Assembly: GCA_902633855.1 (NCBI GenBank)
Contig: CACPHU010000008.1
Coordinates: forward strand, 1 to 52,344
Direction: 5' to 3'
DNA: 52,344 nt
Origin: an uncultured OCS116 cluster bacterium
GTDB lineage: Bacteria; Pseudomonadota; Alphaproteobacteria; Rhizobiales; TMED25
The notes under the pieces are model-generated. The model had not been told where the DNA came from. It saw only the letters and a program-made list of their open reading frames with translations, and did no database searches. The position numbers and the translations under genes are program-made. Numbering within the stretch: position 1 is the stretch's first letter; every line of letters begins with the position of its first letter. This document shows positions 27,745 through 37,042 of this stretch, in pieces.

Positions 27745-28746
27745 TCAACCTGATACTTTCTTAGCAACATCTAGTGCTGCATAAGTTAATATACCATCCG
27801 CTCCAGCCCTTTTAAAGCACAATAAAGTTTCCATTATTATATCATCATATTCTATCCATCCATTCATTGAGGCTGCCATAAGAGATGCATATTCCCCAGA
27901 TACCTGGTATGCAAAAGTTGGAACTTTTAAGTATGTTTTTACTTTATGAATGATATCCAGATATGGTAGACCGGGCTTAACCATAACCATATCAGCACCT
28001 TCACTTATATCTAGCTCAGCCTCTCGTAAGGCTTCATTACTATTTGCGACATCCATTTGATATGTTTTTTTATCGCCAGTCAAATTTTTGTTAGACTTGA
28101 TTGCATCTCTGAACGGGCCATAGTAATTTGATGCATATTTTGCTGCATACGACATTATTATCTTATCCTGAAAATTATGACTCTCTAGGGCTTCTCTAAT
28201 TTTTAAAACTCTGCCGTCCATCATATCGGATGGTGCAATAATATCTGTACCAGACTCACATTGATTAATCGCTTGTTTTATCAAGATTTCTATTGTTTCA
28301 TCATTTGCTATCACGTTATTTTTTAAGATTCCATCATGGCCATGAGAAGTATATGGATCTAATGCAACATCTGTCATTACACCTATATTTGATACTTTAT
28401 TTTTAATTTCTGACACTGTCCTGCAAATAAGGTTATCAGCTCTATATGACTCCTCGGCGTGATCGGTTTTGAGATTGCTATCAATAACTGGAAAAATAGC
28501 AATTAGAGGCAAACCACTATCTTCGCACTCTTTTGCAACCTCGATTACGCGATCTATTGTGTATCTATTGACTCCTGGAAGCGAATTTATGGGCTCAATT
28601 TTATTATTACCTTCCATCACAAAGACTGGTAAGATGAGGTCGCTTGTTAATACATTATTCTCACAAACTAATCTTCTTGACCAGTCTGATTGTCTATTTC
28701 TCCTCATTCTATTTAATGGATAACCATGCATGCTATTTTTTATCAT
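27745..28746 (-). CDS. hemB: Delta-aminolevulinic acid dehydratase (porphobilinogen synthase), Mg-type
   Basis: About 333 residues. The Schiff-base lysine is K203 in YAAKYASNYYGPF, and the second lysine is in MVKPGLPYLD. Where zinc enzymes carry three cysteines (CFCEYTSHGHCG in E. coli), this one reads ALDPYTSHGHDG, the aspartate-rich zinc-independent form common in alphaproteobacteria. It condenses two aminolevulinates to porphobilinogen. The frame is open to 28851, but that overlaps the divergent gene at 28827, so I use the ATG at 28746; 28731 is also possible. Confidence 0.93.
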   Translation of the reverse strand: MIKNSMHGYPLNRMRRNRQSDWSRRLVCENNVLTSDLILPVFVMEGNNKIEPINSLPGVNRYTIDRVIEVAKECEDSGLPLIAIFPVIDSNLKTDHAEESYRADNLICRTVSEIKNKVSNIGVMTDVALDPYTSHGHDGILKNNVIANDETIEILIKQAINQCESGTDIIAPSDMMDGRVLKIREALESHNFQDKIIMSYAAKYASNYYGPFRDAIKSNKNLTGDKKTYQMDVANSNEALREAELDISEGADMVMVKPGLPYLDIIHKVKTYLKVPTFAYQVSGEYASLMAASMNGWIEYDDIIMETLLCFKRAGADGILTYAALDVAKKVSG

Positions 28747-28826
28747 TTTACAGAATTTAACGTGATGTTTATGAATCATATATAATATAAAATATAAGCT
28801 TTTCAAAATATAGTAAAATTTAAATA

Positions 28827-30107
28827 ATGAAAAAACCGCAAAATCAATCAAGGCAACTAATCAGAAGTTTTTTTTATTTCATACTCACATACTTTTATTT
28901 TAATTCTACCACTCTTAATGCAAGTATTTATGATCAAATTGACAAGTTAGATAGAAGTGACCTTTTCTACGTTGAGGATGTAATTTTTGACTCTTCACCA
29001 GCTAGCCTTGCTCAAATTGGTGACCAATACATATTACCCGTAACTTCAGATGAAACCATGCTGACATATGAATCTTATCTTGAACTCACAGATACAATAA
29101 CGAGATACCAAAAAATATACAAATCTGGTGGTTGGCAGGAAATCAAAATTGATAGAGAATTAGCTATAGGTGATGTGTCACCAGATATAATTGCATTACG
29201 AAACCGATTAAAGATAACCGAGGATATGGTTGAGGATAGAGGTATTGCCGATATTTTTGATATATTTGTGGAGAACGGTCTCAAAAAATTTCAATTCAGA
29301 CACGGTATTGCTCCAACTGGGGTGCTAGATGATGCCACAATGGATGCGCTAAATATACCAGTGGAGGATAAATTAAAAATATTGGGAGCCAACAAAACCA
29401 GGCTATTGAATTATATGTCAGGCTTGGGATCGAAGTATATTTTTGTAAATATACCAGGTAACTATCTGCTTGCTGTGAATGATAATAAGATAGAGTTTCA
29501 AACAAAAGTAGTCGTCGGGAGGGATGAGAGACAGACACCGACTATATCAAGTGATATATATGAAATAAATTTTTTCCCATTTTGGCATATTCCTGGGAGC
29601 ATAGTTCAAAAAGACATAGCCAAGGCGATGCAAGTTGATAGTGAGTATTTGAAAAAAAATAATATTTTAATTTATCAAGACTATTATTATAAGGACACAA
29701 TTAATCCTGAGTATATTGATTGGTATTCAGATGAGCCAACACTTTTTAAGTTTCGGCAAAACCCTGGCTATACGAATTCATTAGGGGTTGCAAAGATTAA
29801 CTTTGCGAACAAGCACGCGGTATTTTTGCATGATACCCCAAATAAATCATTATTTAGCGACGGTCAAAGATTCTTTAGTTCCGGTTGCGTGAGAGTGCAA
29901 AATATAGACGATCTCATTCAATGGTTATTATCCTCAAACAAAGGGTGGACATGGAATAAATTAGAAAATATCTTAAATATTGCGCAAACAACGACAGTCA
30001 GGATGGATGAAGAAATACCAATTAAAATAGGTTATTTGACTGCTTGGTATGATAATGGGTTGGTGCATTTTAGAGAGGATATATATGGAAAGGATCCTGT
30101 AAGATAA
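28827..30107 (+). CDS. L,D-transpeptidase, YcbB-like, with peptidoglycan-binding domain
   Basis: A 426-residue exported protein with an N-terminal signal or anchor (hydrophobic about 13-27). A peptidoglycan-binding domain (about 110-180; KKFQFRHGIAPTGVLD) is followed by a YkuD catalytic domain (about 205-380) with FLHDTPN and the catalytic cysteine C354 in SSGCVR. It would form 3-3 crosslinks or attach proteins to peptidoglycan in the periplasm. The catalytic motif HxxHD-like plus SxGC is complete. It is divergent from hemB across 80 bp of very AT-rich DNA. Confidence 0.9.
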   Translation: MKKPQNQSRQLIRSFFYFILTYFYFNSTTLNASIYDQIDKLDRSDLFYVEDVIFDSSPASLAQIGDQYILPVTSDETMLTYESYLELTDTITRYQKIYKSGGWQEIKIDRELAIGDVSPDIIALRNRLKITEDMVEDRGIADIFDIFVENGLKKFQFRHGIAPTGVLDDATMDALNIPVEDKLKILGANKTRLLNYMSGLGSKYIFVNIPGNYLLAVNDNKIEFQTKVVVGRDERQTPTISSDIYEINFFPFWHIPGSIVQKDIAKAMQVDSEYLKKNNILIYQDYYYKDTINPEYIDWYSDEPTLFKFRQNPGYTNSLGVAKINFANKHAVFLHDTPNKSLFSDGQRFFSSGCVRVQNIDDLIQWLLSSNKGWTWNKLENILNIAQTTTVRMDEEIPIKIGYLTAWYDNGLVHFREDIYGKDPVR

Positions 30108-30234
30108 ATAAACTAATTGTAAAAAGTAATTTTATTAATTTGACCTATATGTAATGGAGAGAATCTGATAAATTTTATAATATCGACCCCATTAAACATT
30201 TGTAATTTATTCTATAAAATATTATGTATTAGTT

Positions 30235-31467
30235 ATGGAAAGGCGCATGAAACATAAATATAATCAATATGTGGAAGAGTCCATAAATAGTATTATAAGC
30301 GAAGGTCGCTACAGAACTTTCGCAAATATAACAAGGTCTTGCGGTAATTATCCACACGCAACACTTTATCATGAGGATGGTTCGGAGCAGCAAATTACCG
30401 TCTGGTGTTCAAACGACTACCTTGGCATGGGGCAAAACAAAGATATTCTTAACTCTATCAAAGCAACCCTAGACAGTGTTGGTGCTGGATCAGGTGGTAC
30501 ACGTAATATATCAGGTACAACAAGACAACACGTCTTACTAGAGAGCGAGATTGCAGCTTTGCACCAAAAGCAAGCGGCGCTTCTATTTACATCTGGATAC
30601 GTCGCTAATGATGCGACGTTATCAACCCTATCAAAAATAATTCCAGATTTAGTTATGTTGTCGGACGAGAATAATCATGCCTCAATGATTGAAGGTATCC
30701 GTCACGGGGGTGCACCAAAAATGATATTCAAGCACAATGACATGGCCGATTTAGAGGATAAACTTAGGACACTAGGATCTGAAAAAAATAAAATAATTGT
30801 TTTTGAGTCGGTCTATTCGATGGATGGTTACACCGCAAAGATAAAAGAAATATGTGATCTCGCTGAAAAATATAACGCTTTAACATATATAGATGAAGTT
30901 CATGCCGTCGGTATGTATGGCCAGAAAGGAGCAGGTCTTGCGGAACAGGTAGAGCAGATGGGTAGAATTGACATTATAGAAGGAACGCTCGCAAAAGCAT
31001 ACGGATTGATGGGCGGATACATTGCCGGTAACAAAATAATGATTGATGCTATAAGATCCTATGCGCCAGGCTTTATCTTCACAACATCATTCCCACCCTC
31101 GATAGCAGCCGGTGCAAGGACAAGTATAAATTACTTAAAAAATTCTTCACTTGAGAGAGACAAAATGCATGAGACTGTATCTGTAATAAAGGACAAGCTG
31201 GCACAAAAACAATTGCCTCTTATTCATAATGACAGTCATATAATTCCAATTATTGTCGGTGACCCAGTTCTGACAAAGAAAGTAACTGATCAGCTATTAA
31301 ATGACTTCAGCATCTATGTGCAACCAATTAACTACCCAACAGTCCCGAAGGGTACTGAAAGGCTCAGAATAACTGCCAGCCCACTACACACCCACTCAGA
31401 TATTGATCATTTAGTTGAATCGCTTGATGCAATCTGGAAGGATATGAAGATAGCTCGTGCAGCTTAA
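30235..31467 (+). CDS. hemA: 5-aminolevulinate synthase
   Basis: A 410-residue PLP enzyme of the alpha-oxoamine synthase family. Motifs include [31 protein letters not shown], and the PLP lysine in [17 protein letters not shown]. It condenses glycine and succinyl-CoA (the C4 route), which is characteristic of alphaproteobacteria, to feed HemB encoded 1.5 kb upstream on the other strand. An in-frame ATG at 30247, with GGAAAGG 3 bp before it, may be the true start; the first ATG has no ribosome site. Confidence 0.95.
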   Translation: MERRMKHKYNQYVEESINSIISEGRYRTFANITRSCGNYPHATLYHEDGSEQQITVWCSNDYLGMGQNKDILNSIKATLDSVGAGSGGTRNISGTTRQHVLLESEIAALHQKQAALLFTSGYVANDATLSTLSKIIPDLVMLSDENNHASMIEGIRHGGAPKMIFKHNDMADLEDKLRTLGSEKNKIIVFESVYSMDGYTAKIKEICDLAEKYNALTYIDEVHAVGMYGQKGAGLAEQVEQMGRIDIIEGTLAKAYGLMGGYIAGNKIMIDAIRSYAPGFIFTTSFPPSIAAGARTSINYLKNSSLERDKMHETVSVIKDKLAQKQLPLIHNDSHIIPIIVGDPVLTKKVTDQLLNDFSIYVQPINYPTVPKGTERLRITASPLHTHSDIDHLVESLDAIWKDMKIARAA

Positions 31468-31494
31468 AAAATAAATATTATTAATGGAGAAATA

Positions 31495-31662
31495 ATGAGA
31501 AACGAATTTTTAAATACAACAATTGCCGATACTGATCCTGAAGTTTCTGAAGCCATCAATAAAGAGGGTGGTGAAAAAATGAGAAATGATTTCTTCAATG
31601 CGTCAATTGCGGATGTTGATCCTGAAGTATCTGAGTCAATTAACAGAGAAATAAAGAGACAA
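31495..31662 (+). repeat. 84-bp tandem duplication at the 5' end of glyA
   Basis: Two copies, 31495-31578 and 31579-31662, are in direct tandem and in frame. Over their first 72 bases 54 match, and many differences are synonymous third positions (for example AAC/AAT, TTT/TTC, GAA/GAG, ATC/ATT). That pattern suggests both copies have been kept as coding sequence since the duplication or recombination. Confidence 0.9.
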
Positions 31663-32856
31663 AAATATGGTATTGAATTAATTGCATCAGAGAATATTGT
31701 CTCCAGAGCTGTATTAGAGGCACAAGGTTCGATTCTAACAAATAAATATGCCGAAGGATACCCACAAAAAAGATATTATGGTGGGTGCATGTTCGTGGAT
31801 GAAACAGAGCAGCTTGCAATAGAAAGGGCAAAAGAGTTATTCAACTGCTCCTTTGCGAATGTGCAACCTCACTCTGGATCGCAGGCAAATCAAGCTGTAA
31901 TGCTTGCTCTATTAAAGCCGGGTGATACTTTTATGGGAATGTCACTCGCTGCAGGTGGCCATCTAACACATGGAGCTGCCCCAAATTTATCAGGTAAATG
32001 GTTTGAGGCTATTCACTATGGTGTAAGAAAAGATGACGCACTTATTGATTTTGACGAAATCAGAAAACTTGCTCATGAAAAAAAACCAAAATTAATTATA
32101 GCAGGAGGTTCGGCTTATCCAAGAATAATTGATTTTAGTAAGTTCAGGGAAATATGTGATGAGGTTGGTGCTTACCTTCTCGTAGACATGGCCCACTTTT
32201 CAGGCCTAGTCGCTGGTCACGCATACCCAAGCCCCTTTCCGTATGCTGACGTTGTCACAAGCACGACACATAAGGTTCTGAGGGGACCAAGAGGTGGCTT
32301 GATACTTACAAATAATGAGGAAATTTCAAAAAAACTTAATTCAGCCATATTCCCTGGTCTTCAAGGCGGACCAATGTGCCATATTATTGCTGCAAAGGCA
32401 GTTGCATTCCGAGAGGCGCTGACAAATGAATTTAAAGAGTATGCGAAGCAGGTCGTGAATAACTCAGTAGCTTTAGCAGAGTCCGTAAGATCAAGAGGAT
32501 TTGATATCGTATCGGGTGGTACTGAAACACATTTATCTTTGATTGATTTGAGACCGAAAAGGCTAACTGGTAAGATTGCCGAAAAATCGCTCGAAAACGC
32601 TGGGATTACATGTAATAAAAACGGCATTCCATTTGACCCTGAGTCGCCTTTTATTACATCAGGTATCCGCCTTGGAACTCCAGCTGCTACATCTCGTGGA
32701 TTTAAAGAGCAAGAATTCAAGATGGTTGGTAACCTCATAGGAGATGTTTTAGAAGAATTATCAAAAAATAAGGAAGATAACAGCTTGACCGAGAAAGAAG
32801 TACTCAAAAAAGTTGAGAAATTATGTCAAGAGTTTCCAATTTATCCGTCATTATAG
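31495..32856 (+). CDS. glyA: Serine hydroxymethyltransferase with duplicated N-terminus
   Basis: A 453-residue PLP enzyme that interconverts serine and glycine with tetrahydrofolate. The family blocks [26 protein letters not shown], and the PLP lysine in [12 protein letters not shown] are intact. The first 28 residues repeat as the next 28 (17 of the first 24 positions identical). The second repeat unit starts with its own ATG at 31579, and from there the protein has 425 residues, the usual family length. A GGAGAA site precedes the first ATG and GAGGGTGG the second. Both starts may be used. It heads the glyA-nrdR-rib-nusB-thiL cluster. Confidence 0.95.
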   Translation: MRNEFLNTTIADTDPEVSEAINKEGGEKMRNDFFNASIADVDPEVSESINREIKRQKYGIELIASENIVSRAVLEAQGSILTNKYAEGYPQKRYYGGCMFVDETEQLAIERAKELFNCSFANVQPHSGSQANQAVMLALLKPGDTFMGMSLAAGGHLTHGAAPNLSGKWFEAIHYGVRKDDALIDFDEIRKLAHEKKPKLIIAGGSAYPRIIDFSKFREICDEVGAYLLVDMAHFSGLVAGHAYPSPFPYADVVTSTTHKVLRGPRGGLILTNNEEISKKLNSAIFPGLQGGPMCHIIAAKAVAFREALTNEFKEYAKQVVNNSVALAESVRSRGFDIVSGGTETHLSLIDLRPKRLTGKIAEKSLENAGITCNKNGIPFDPESPFITSGIRLGTPAATSRGFKEQEFKMVGNLIGDVLEELSKNKEDNSLTEKEVLKKVEKLCQEFPIYPSL

Positions 32857-32868
32857 TAATTTTTTAGT

Positions 32869-33327
32869 ATGAGATGTCCGTTTTGCTCAAATAAAGAAAC
32901 TCAGGTAAGGGACTCCAGGCCTTCAGAAGATAATTCAACAATAAGACGACGAAGAGTTTGTCCAGGTTGTGGGGGAAGATTTACTACGTTCGAACGTGTT
33001 CAGCTGCGTGAACTGTATGTTTTGAAGAGAACTGGTCAAAAAGTTGTTTTTGATAGAGATAAACTGATGCGTTCAGTTCAAGTTGCAACCAGAAAAAGAC
33101 CTGTTGATATTGATAAATTAGAGCAAATGGTGTCAGGCATTGTGCGTCAACTCGAAAATCGCGGCGATACAATTATTGGTAGTGAACTTATTGGCACCCT
33201 GATCATGGAAGGGCTCCGACAAATTGATGACGTATCTTATGTCAGATTTGCGTCTGTTTATAAAGATTTTCGTGAAGCAAAGGACTTTGAAGAGTTTCTT
33301 GAAGAAATTTCAGATACCAATAAGTAA
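32869..33327 (+). CDS. nrdR: Transcriptional repressor NrdR
   Basis: A 152-residue regulator with an N-terminal zinc ribbon (CPFC at 3-6, then [13 protein letters not shown]) and an ATP-cone domain (about 49-139). It senses ATP/dATP and represses ribonucleotide reductase operons. No NrdR box search was possible here. It lies 12 bp after glyA, and ribD starts 19 bp after its stop; nrdR beside rib genes is a familiar arrangement. Confidence 0.96.
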   Translation: MRCPFCSNKETQVRDSRPSEDNSTIRRRRVCPGCGGRFTTFERVQLRELYVLKRTGQKVVFDRDKLMRSVQVATRKRPVDIDKLEQMVSGIVRQLENRGDTIIGSELIGTLIMEGLRQIDDVSYVRFASVYKDFREAKDFEEFLEEISDTNK

Positions 33328-33346
33328 GTTCGGGCAGCCTAAAATA

Positions 33347-34474
33347 ATGAATTTTAATTCTACAGATATACGCTACATGCAATATGCACTGCAGATTGCA
33401 AAAATGGGCCAAGGTGAAACCTGGCCAAACCCAGCGGTTGGCTGTGTCATTGTTTCTAACCTTGACAACAAAAAGAAAAAACCTGCAATTATCGGGACAG
33501 GTCATACAAGCAAGGGTGGAGTGCCACACGCAGAAGTCATGGCTATGAATTCCGCGAATAAAAATTTAGATGGGGCAACTATGTATGTTACATTAGAGCC
33601 ATGCTGCCATATTGGTAAGAGTGAGCCTTGTACGCAATCAATAATTAAAAACAATCTTAAACGTGTTGTTATCGCAATGGTAGATCCAAACCCCCTCGTG
33701 GCAGGAAAAGGCATTCAGGAATTAAAAAAAAATGGTATTGAGGTAGTTGTTGGTTGTTGCGAGAGCGATGCAAAAGAGCAGAATCATGGTTTTATACAAA
33801 GAATTACTCAGAATATGCCAAGGATCACAGCTAAACTTGCGGTCACAAAAGATAATTTCATATCTAGAAAAGATGATAAAAGAATAAAAATCACGAATGA
33901 GTCTGTTAATAAGTATATACACCTAATGAGGGCTAAGCATGATGGAATCCTTATAGGCAATGGCACATACAAAAAAGACAATCCACAACTTACAGTTCGT
34001 TTAGATGGGTATAACAAGCGTCTACATAAATTTCTGTTATCGTCAAATGGAGAGATTCAGGCTGAGTCAAACTTATTTATCGAGAGACATAATAATGACC
34101 TGACTATAATTACTTGTGATGAAACTCAGCAATCAATAGTGAAAGGTTTGGAGGCGAATGGAATTCGAGTCTTGAGTGTGAAAAAAGATCTAAAATCAGG
34201 TCAGCTTGATCTAATTAATATTTTTAAAAATATTGCAAATATTGGAATAAATAATCTTTTTGTTGAGCCTGGTGTAATGCTTTTTGGAAGTCTTATAGAC
34301 TGCGCTCTCCCTGATGATATCGTAATATTTAAGAGTCATGAGGGACTGGGAGAATTTGGCCTCAAAGTCCCACAAATCAATCAACTTTTAAATAATGAGA
34401 ATAGTGAGTACCAAAAAAACTATGAAAAGATCATTTTTGACACTACTATGTTTCATTACAAGAAAATCAGATAG
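33347..34474 (+). CDS. ribD: Bifunctional riboflavin deaminase/reductase
   Basis: A 375-residue two-domain enzyme. The N-terminal deaminase carries the zinc motifs PHAEVMAM and LEPCCHIGKSEPC; the C-terminal reductase spans about 155-370 (KLAVTKDNFISRKDD, KHDGILIGNGTYKKDNP). It performs the second and third steps after GTP cyclohydrolase II. The open frame continues upstream to 33224 inside nrdR, but the family N-terminus (DIRYMQYALQIAKMG) fits the ATG at 33347. The ribosome site is weak. Confidence 0.93.
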   Translation: MNFNSTDIRYMQYALQIAKMGQGETWPNPAVGCVIVSNLDNKKKKPAIIGTGHTSKGGVPHAEVMAMNSANKNLDGATMYVTLEPCCHIGKSEPCTQSIIKNNLKRVVIAMVDPNPLVAGKGIQELKKNGIEVVVGCCESDAKEQNHGFIQRITQNMPRITAKLAVTKDNFISRKDDKRIKITNESVNKYIHLMRAKHDGILIGNGTYKKDNPQLTVRLDGYNKRLHKFLLSSNGEIQAESNLFIERHNNDLTIITCDETQQSIVKGLEANGIRVLSVKKDLKSGQLDLINIFKNIANIGINNLFVEPGVMLFGSLIDCALPDDIVIFKSHEGLGEFGLKVPQINQLLNNENSEYQKNYEKIIFDTTMFHYKKIR

Positions 34475-34481
34475 GGTCGAA

Positions 34482-35099
34482 ATGTTTACCGGTATTATTA
34501 TAGACGTTGGTACAATAAAAAGTGTCAAAAAAGGAAAAAAAGAAATCGAGATGGCGATTTATACTGAGAAGATTACGTCGCTTAAAGAGGGCATGTCAAT
34601 TTCGTGTGCCGGCATATGCTTAACTGTCGTCAATTATGAAAATTATGAGAATGGATACCTCTTTAATGTATATATTTCAAATGAGACATTATCCAAAACT
34701 ACTCTGGTGAACTATGAAGTCGGAGATCAAATAAATCTTGAAAAAAGTCTAGCCTTGGGTGATGAAATGGATGGGCATATTGTGCAAGGCCATGTTGATG
34801 GAGTTGCAGAGATTGTAAAAATTGAACAAGATGGTGAGTCTTCAAGATTTACTTTCAGGGTCAAATCAGACCTCATCAAGTACATTGCGCCAAAGGGTTC
34901 GGTGGCGATGGATGGAACATCGCTCACAGTAAATAATGTAGATGATGATAAGTTCGACGTAAACTTAATACCTTACACATTAGATCATACAACTTGGAAA
35001 AATAACCGTAAAGGTGATAGAGTAAACATCGAAGTTGATATACTCTCAAGATACGTACTTAACGACAAAAGTGAGGCAAGAGAAATTTGGCAGAAATGA
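34482..35099 (+). CDS. ribE: Riboflavin synthase, alpha chain
   Basis: A 205-residue protein with two lumazine-binding barrel repeats, both marked by GxxxxVG-type strands. It starts with the diagnostic MFTGII at 34482 and contains GMSISCAGICLTV and, in repeat two, GSVAMDGTSLTV. It dismutates two 6,7-dimethyl-8-ribityllumazine molecules to riboflavin. The frame opens upstream inside ribD (34395), but MFTGI is the invariant family start and AGGGTCG precedes it. It overlaps ribH. Confidence 0.95.
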   Translation: MFTGIIIDVGTIKSVKKGKKEIEMAIYTEKITSLKEGMSISCAGICLTVVNYENYENGYLFNVYISNETLSKTTLVNYEVGDQINLEKSLALGDEMDGHIVQGHVDGVAEIVKIEQDGESSRFTFRVKSDLIKYIAPKGSVAMDGTSLTVNNVDDDKFDVNLIPYTLDHTTWKNNRKGDRVNIEVDILSRYVLNDKSEAREIWQK

Positions 35100-35515
35100 C
35101 AACACAAAAAATACTGATTATTGATGCTTATTATTATGACGAAGTTTCAACTAATTTATTGGATGGAATAAACTCTGCATTAAGCGGCGAGTTTAAAGAT
35201 TTAAACTTAAATCCAGATTATATTGTTGTTGCGGGGGCATTGGAGATTCCTCAGGCAATTAATCTGGTGCTGAAAAAAGTGCACTACGACGGCATAATTG
35301 CTGTAGGCTGTGTAATAAGGGGGGAAACAAGTCATTATGATATTGTTGCTGATAATTCTGCCCGGGGAATAATGGAGCTGTCATTCAAATATAATATTCC
35401 AATAACAAATGCTATACTCACCGTGGATAATTATGATCAAGCAATCGTAAGGTCAAAAGACAGAGGTCAGCATGCGCTCAAGGCTCTCATTGGTCTCATG
35501 AATATTGGCGCATAA
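35096..35515 (+). CDS. ribH: 6,7-dimethyl-8-ribityllumazine synthase
   Basis: A 139-residue lumazine synthase with GALEIPQAINLVL, AVGCVIRGETSHYD (histidine acid-base near residue 86) and GRG-like KDRGQHAL. It joins the RibD product with dihydroxybutanone phosphate. The ATG at 35096 overlaps the ribE TGA as ATGA; an in-frame TTG at 35087 would add three residues and sits at a better distance from GAGG. nusB begins right after its stop. Confidence 0.93.
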   Translation: MTTQKILIIDAYYYDEVSTNLLDGINSALSGEFKDLNLNPDYIVVAGALEIPQAINLVLKKVHYDGIIAVGCVIRGETSHYDIVADNSARGIMELSFKYNIPITNAILTVDNYDQAIVRSKDRGQHALKALIGLMNIGA

Positions 35516-35965
35516 ATGTCTAAAAATTCTAAAAGTTTAACTCGATTGGTAATTGTCCAAGCATTATATCAGATGGAGATGGCTGGAACTGATGTTTCGG
35601 ATATCATAAATTCACTTGGAGATAGATTAATATTTGATAACAATTTTGATTATCTTATCAGTCACATAAGTAAGAAATTACTTAGAGACACGATAAATGG
35701 AGTTATTGATAATCAGAGTCAAATAGACAGCATAATCAAAAAAAATCTCAGCAGTAACTGGAGACTCAATCGTTTAGATAAGATACTCAAAGCCATACTC
35801 AGAGCAGCTGTTTATGAGATATCCTATAAACTAAACACTCCATCAAAAGTTATAATTAATGAATATATTGATATCACTCACTCATTTTATTCCAAAAAGG
35901 AGCCTGAGTTTGTAAATGCAATTTTAGATAAAATTGCAATAGTTGAGAGGGAATCAGATGGATGA
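35516..35965 (+). CDS. nusB: Transcription antitermination factor NusB
   Basis: A 149-residue all-helical protein with the NusB hallmarks: a RLVIVQALYQMEMAG start, NWRLNRLDKILKAILRAAVYEI, VIINEYIDITHSF, and EPEFVNAILDKIA. It binds boxA RNA with S10 for antitermination of rRNA operons. It starts at the base after the ribH stop and its end overlaps the thiL start by 8 bp. The ribH-nusB-thiL order is conserved in many proteobacteria. Confidence 0.95.
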   Translation: MSKNSKSLTRLVIVQALYQMEMAGTDVSDIINSLGDRLIFDNNFDYLISHISKKLLRDTINGVIDNQSQIDSIIKKNLSSNWRLNRLDKILKAILRAAVYEISYKLNTPSKVIINEYIDITHSFYSKKEPEFVNAILDKIAIVERESDG

Positions 35966-36932
35966 AAAGTTCATCATAAAAAAATATTTTAAGCCTCTGG
36001 CTAATAGCAAAGACTCACTGCAACTTCGGGATGATGTTGCATGTATTAATGTTGCAGATGAAAAATATATCGTATCAAATCAAGATAGTTTAGTTATGGG
36101 TACACACTTTTTTGAAAATGATGATCCTATTTATATTGCAAAGAAATCATTGAGGGTCAACTTATCCGACCTGATCTCTAAAGGCGTGACACCCTATGGA
36201 TATTTCCTATCCCTTGCTATGGACGATACAATCGATGAGAATTGGATTAAATTATTTGCTCAGGGATTGGCCGAGGACCAAAAGAAATATAATATTACTT
36301 TGCTCGGCGGAGATACAGTTTCAGCACCCCATGGTTTATTCATAACTATTAATATGCTCAGCAGAACTAATGATAGTATCATTAAAAGAAGTGGTGCATG
36401 TTATGGAGACGACATATATGTAACAGGCACAATTGGCAATAGCGCAATTGGCCTTCATTTGTTAAAAAATAAAAATGATAATCTGGGCTTAGATCAGTTA
36501 GATATTCAGAAGTTGATCAGGAAATATCATCTGCCAGGTCCAAGACACAAGGTAATTCATTTAATAAAGAAGTTTGCGAGCTCTTCTATGGATACAACGG
36601 ATGGTTTGATCAATGATCTTTTGGTCTTGGCGGGTAGTTCAGGCAGAAAATTTATAATTAAAAAAAACTTAATTCCACACTCGATAAGCGCTAAAAAATT
36701 TCTTAATAACTATGGTGATTTCGACATTGCTCTTTATGGCGGGGATGACTACGAGGTGATCTTTACATCACCAATGAAGTTTGAGGATAAGCTGAATGAA
36801 TATGCGAAAAAAATAAAGTTAAAAATTACAAAAATTGGAAAAGTTGGAAGTGTATCAAAAAATCCAAAGCTTTTTGATGAGAATCACACAGAATTTAATA
36901 CGAGTTATTACACTTTTAAACATTTTAAATAG
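35958..36932 (+). CDS. thiL: Thiamine-monophosphate kinase
   Basis: A 324-residue PurM-like kinase that phosphorylates thiamine monophosphate to TPP. It has DDVACI and SLRVNLSDLISKGVTPYG near the N-terminus, LLGGDTVSAP, MDTTDGLINDL, and the GGDDYEVIFT motif at the C-terminus. The ATG at 35958 has GAGAGGGAA at good distance; a TTG at 35943 is possible but less likely. Last gene of the glyA cluster. Confidence 0.94.
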   Translation: MDEKFIIKKYFKPLANSKDSLQLRDDVACINVADEKYIVSNQDSLVMGTHFFENDDPIYIAKKSLRVNLSDLISKGVTPYGYFLSLAMDDTIDENWIKLFAQGLAEDQKKYNITLLGGDTVSAPHGLFITINMLSRTNDSIIKRSGACYGDDIYVTGTIGNSAIGLHLLKNKNDNLGLDQLDIQKLIRKYHLPGPRHKVIHLIKKFASSSMDTTDGLINDLLVLAGSSGRKFIIKKNLIPHSISAKKFLNNYGDFDIALYGGDDYEVIFTSPMKFEDKLNEYAKKIKLKITKIGKVGSVSKNPKLFDENHTEFNTSYYTFKHFK

Positions 36933-36945
36933 CTAAAAGCTATTT
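36927..36945 (+). terminator. Possible weak terminator hairpin after thiL
   Basis: AAATAGCT and AGCTATTT form a perfect 8-bp stem around AAA; the thiL stop codon lies in the left arm. The stem is AT-rich and only a short broken T run follows, so termination would be weak. It is the only hairpin I see in the 110 bp before hppA. Confidence 0.3.
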
Positions 36946-37042
36946 ATGTAGCTTAATCTCTTGCCAATAATTAAAAACTGCTTTAATTAAGAAATAATTC
37001 TAACAACAAAATTTTTTTGAAAAATAATCTATTGAGGAAACA

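Noticed and set aside
28747-28851. Longer N-terminus for HemB
   Set aside because: Hydrophobic and AT-driven, overlaps the start of the divergent L,D-transpeptidase gene, and has no counterpart in the HemB family.
32361-32807. 148-codon minus-strand open frame inside glyA
   Set aside because: Antisense shadow of a highly conserved enzyme; no start signal or family likeness.
34475-34620. FMN riboswitch near the rib genes
   Set aside because: The rib genes are packed 7-19 bp apart or overlapping inside an operon led by glyA, with no leader long enough for an RFN element.
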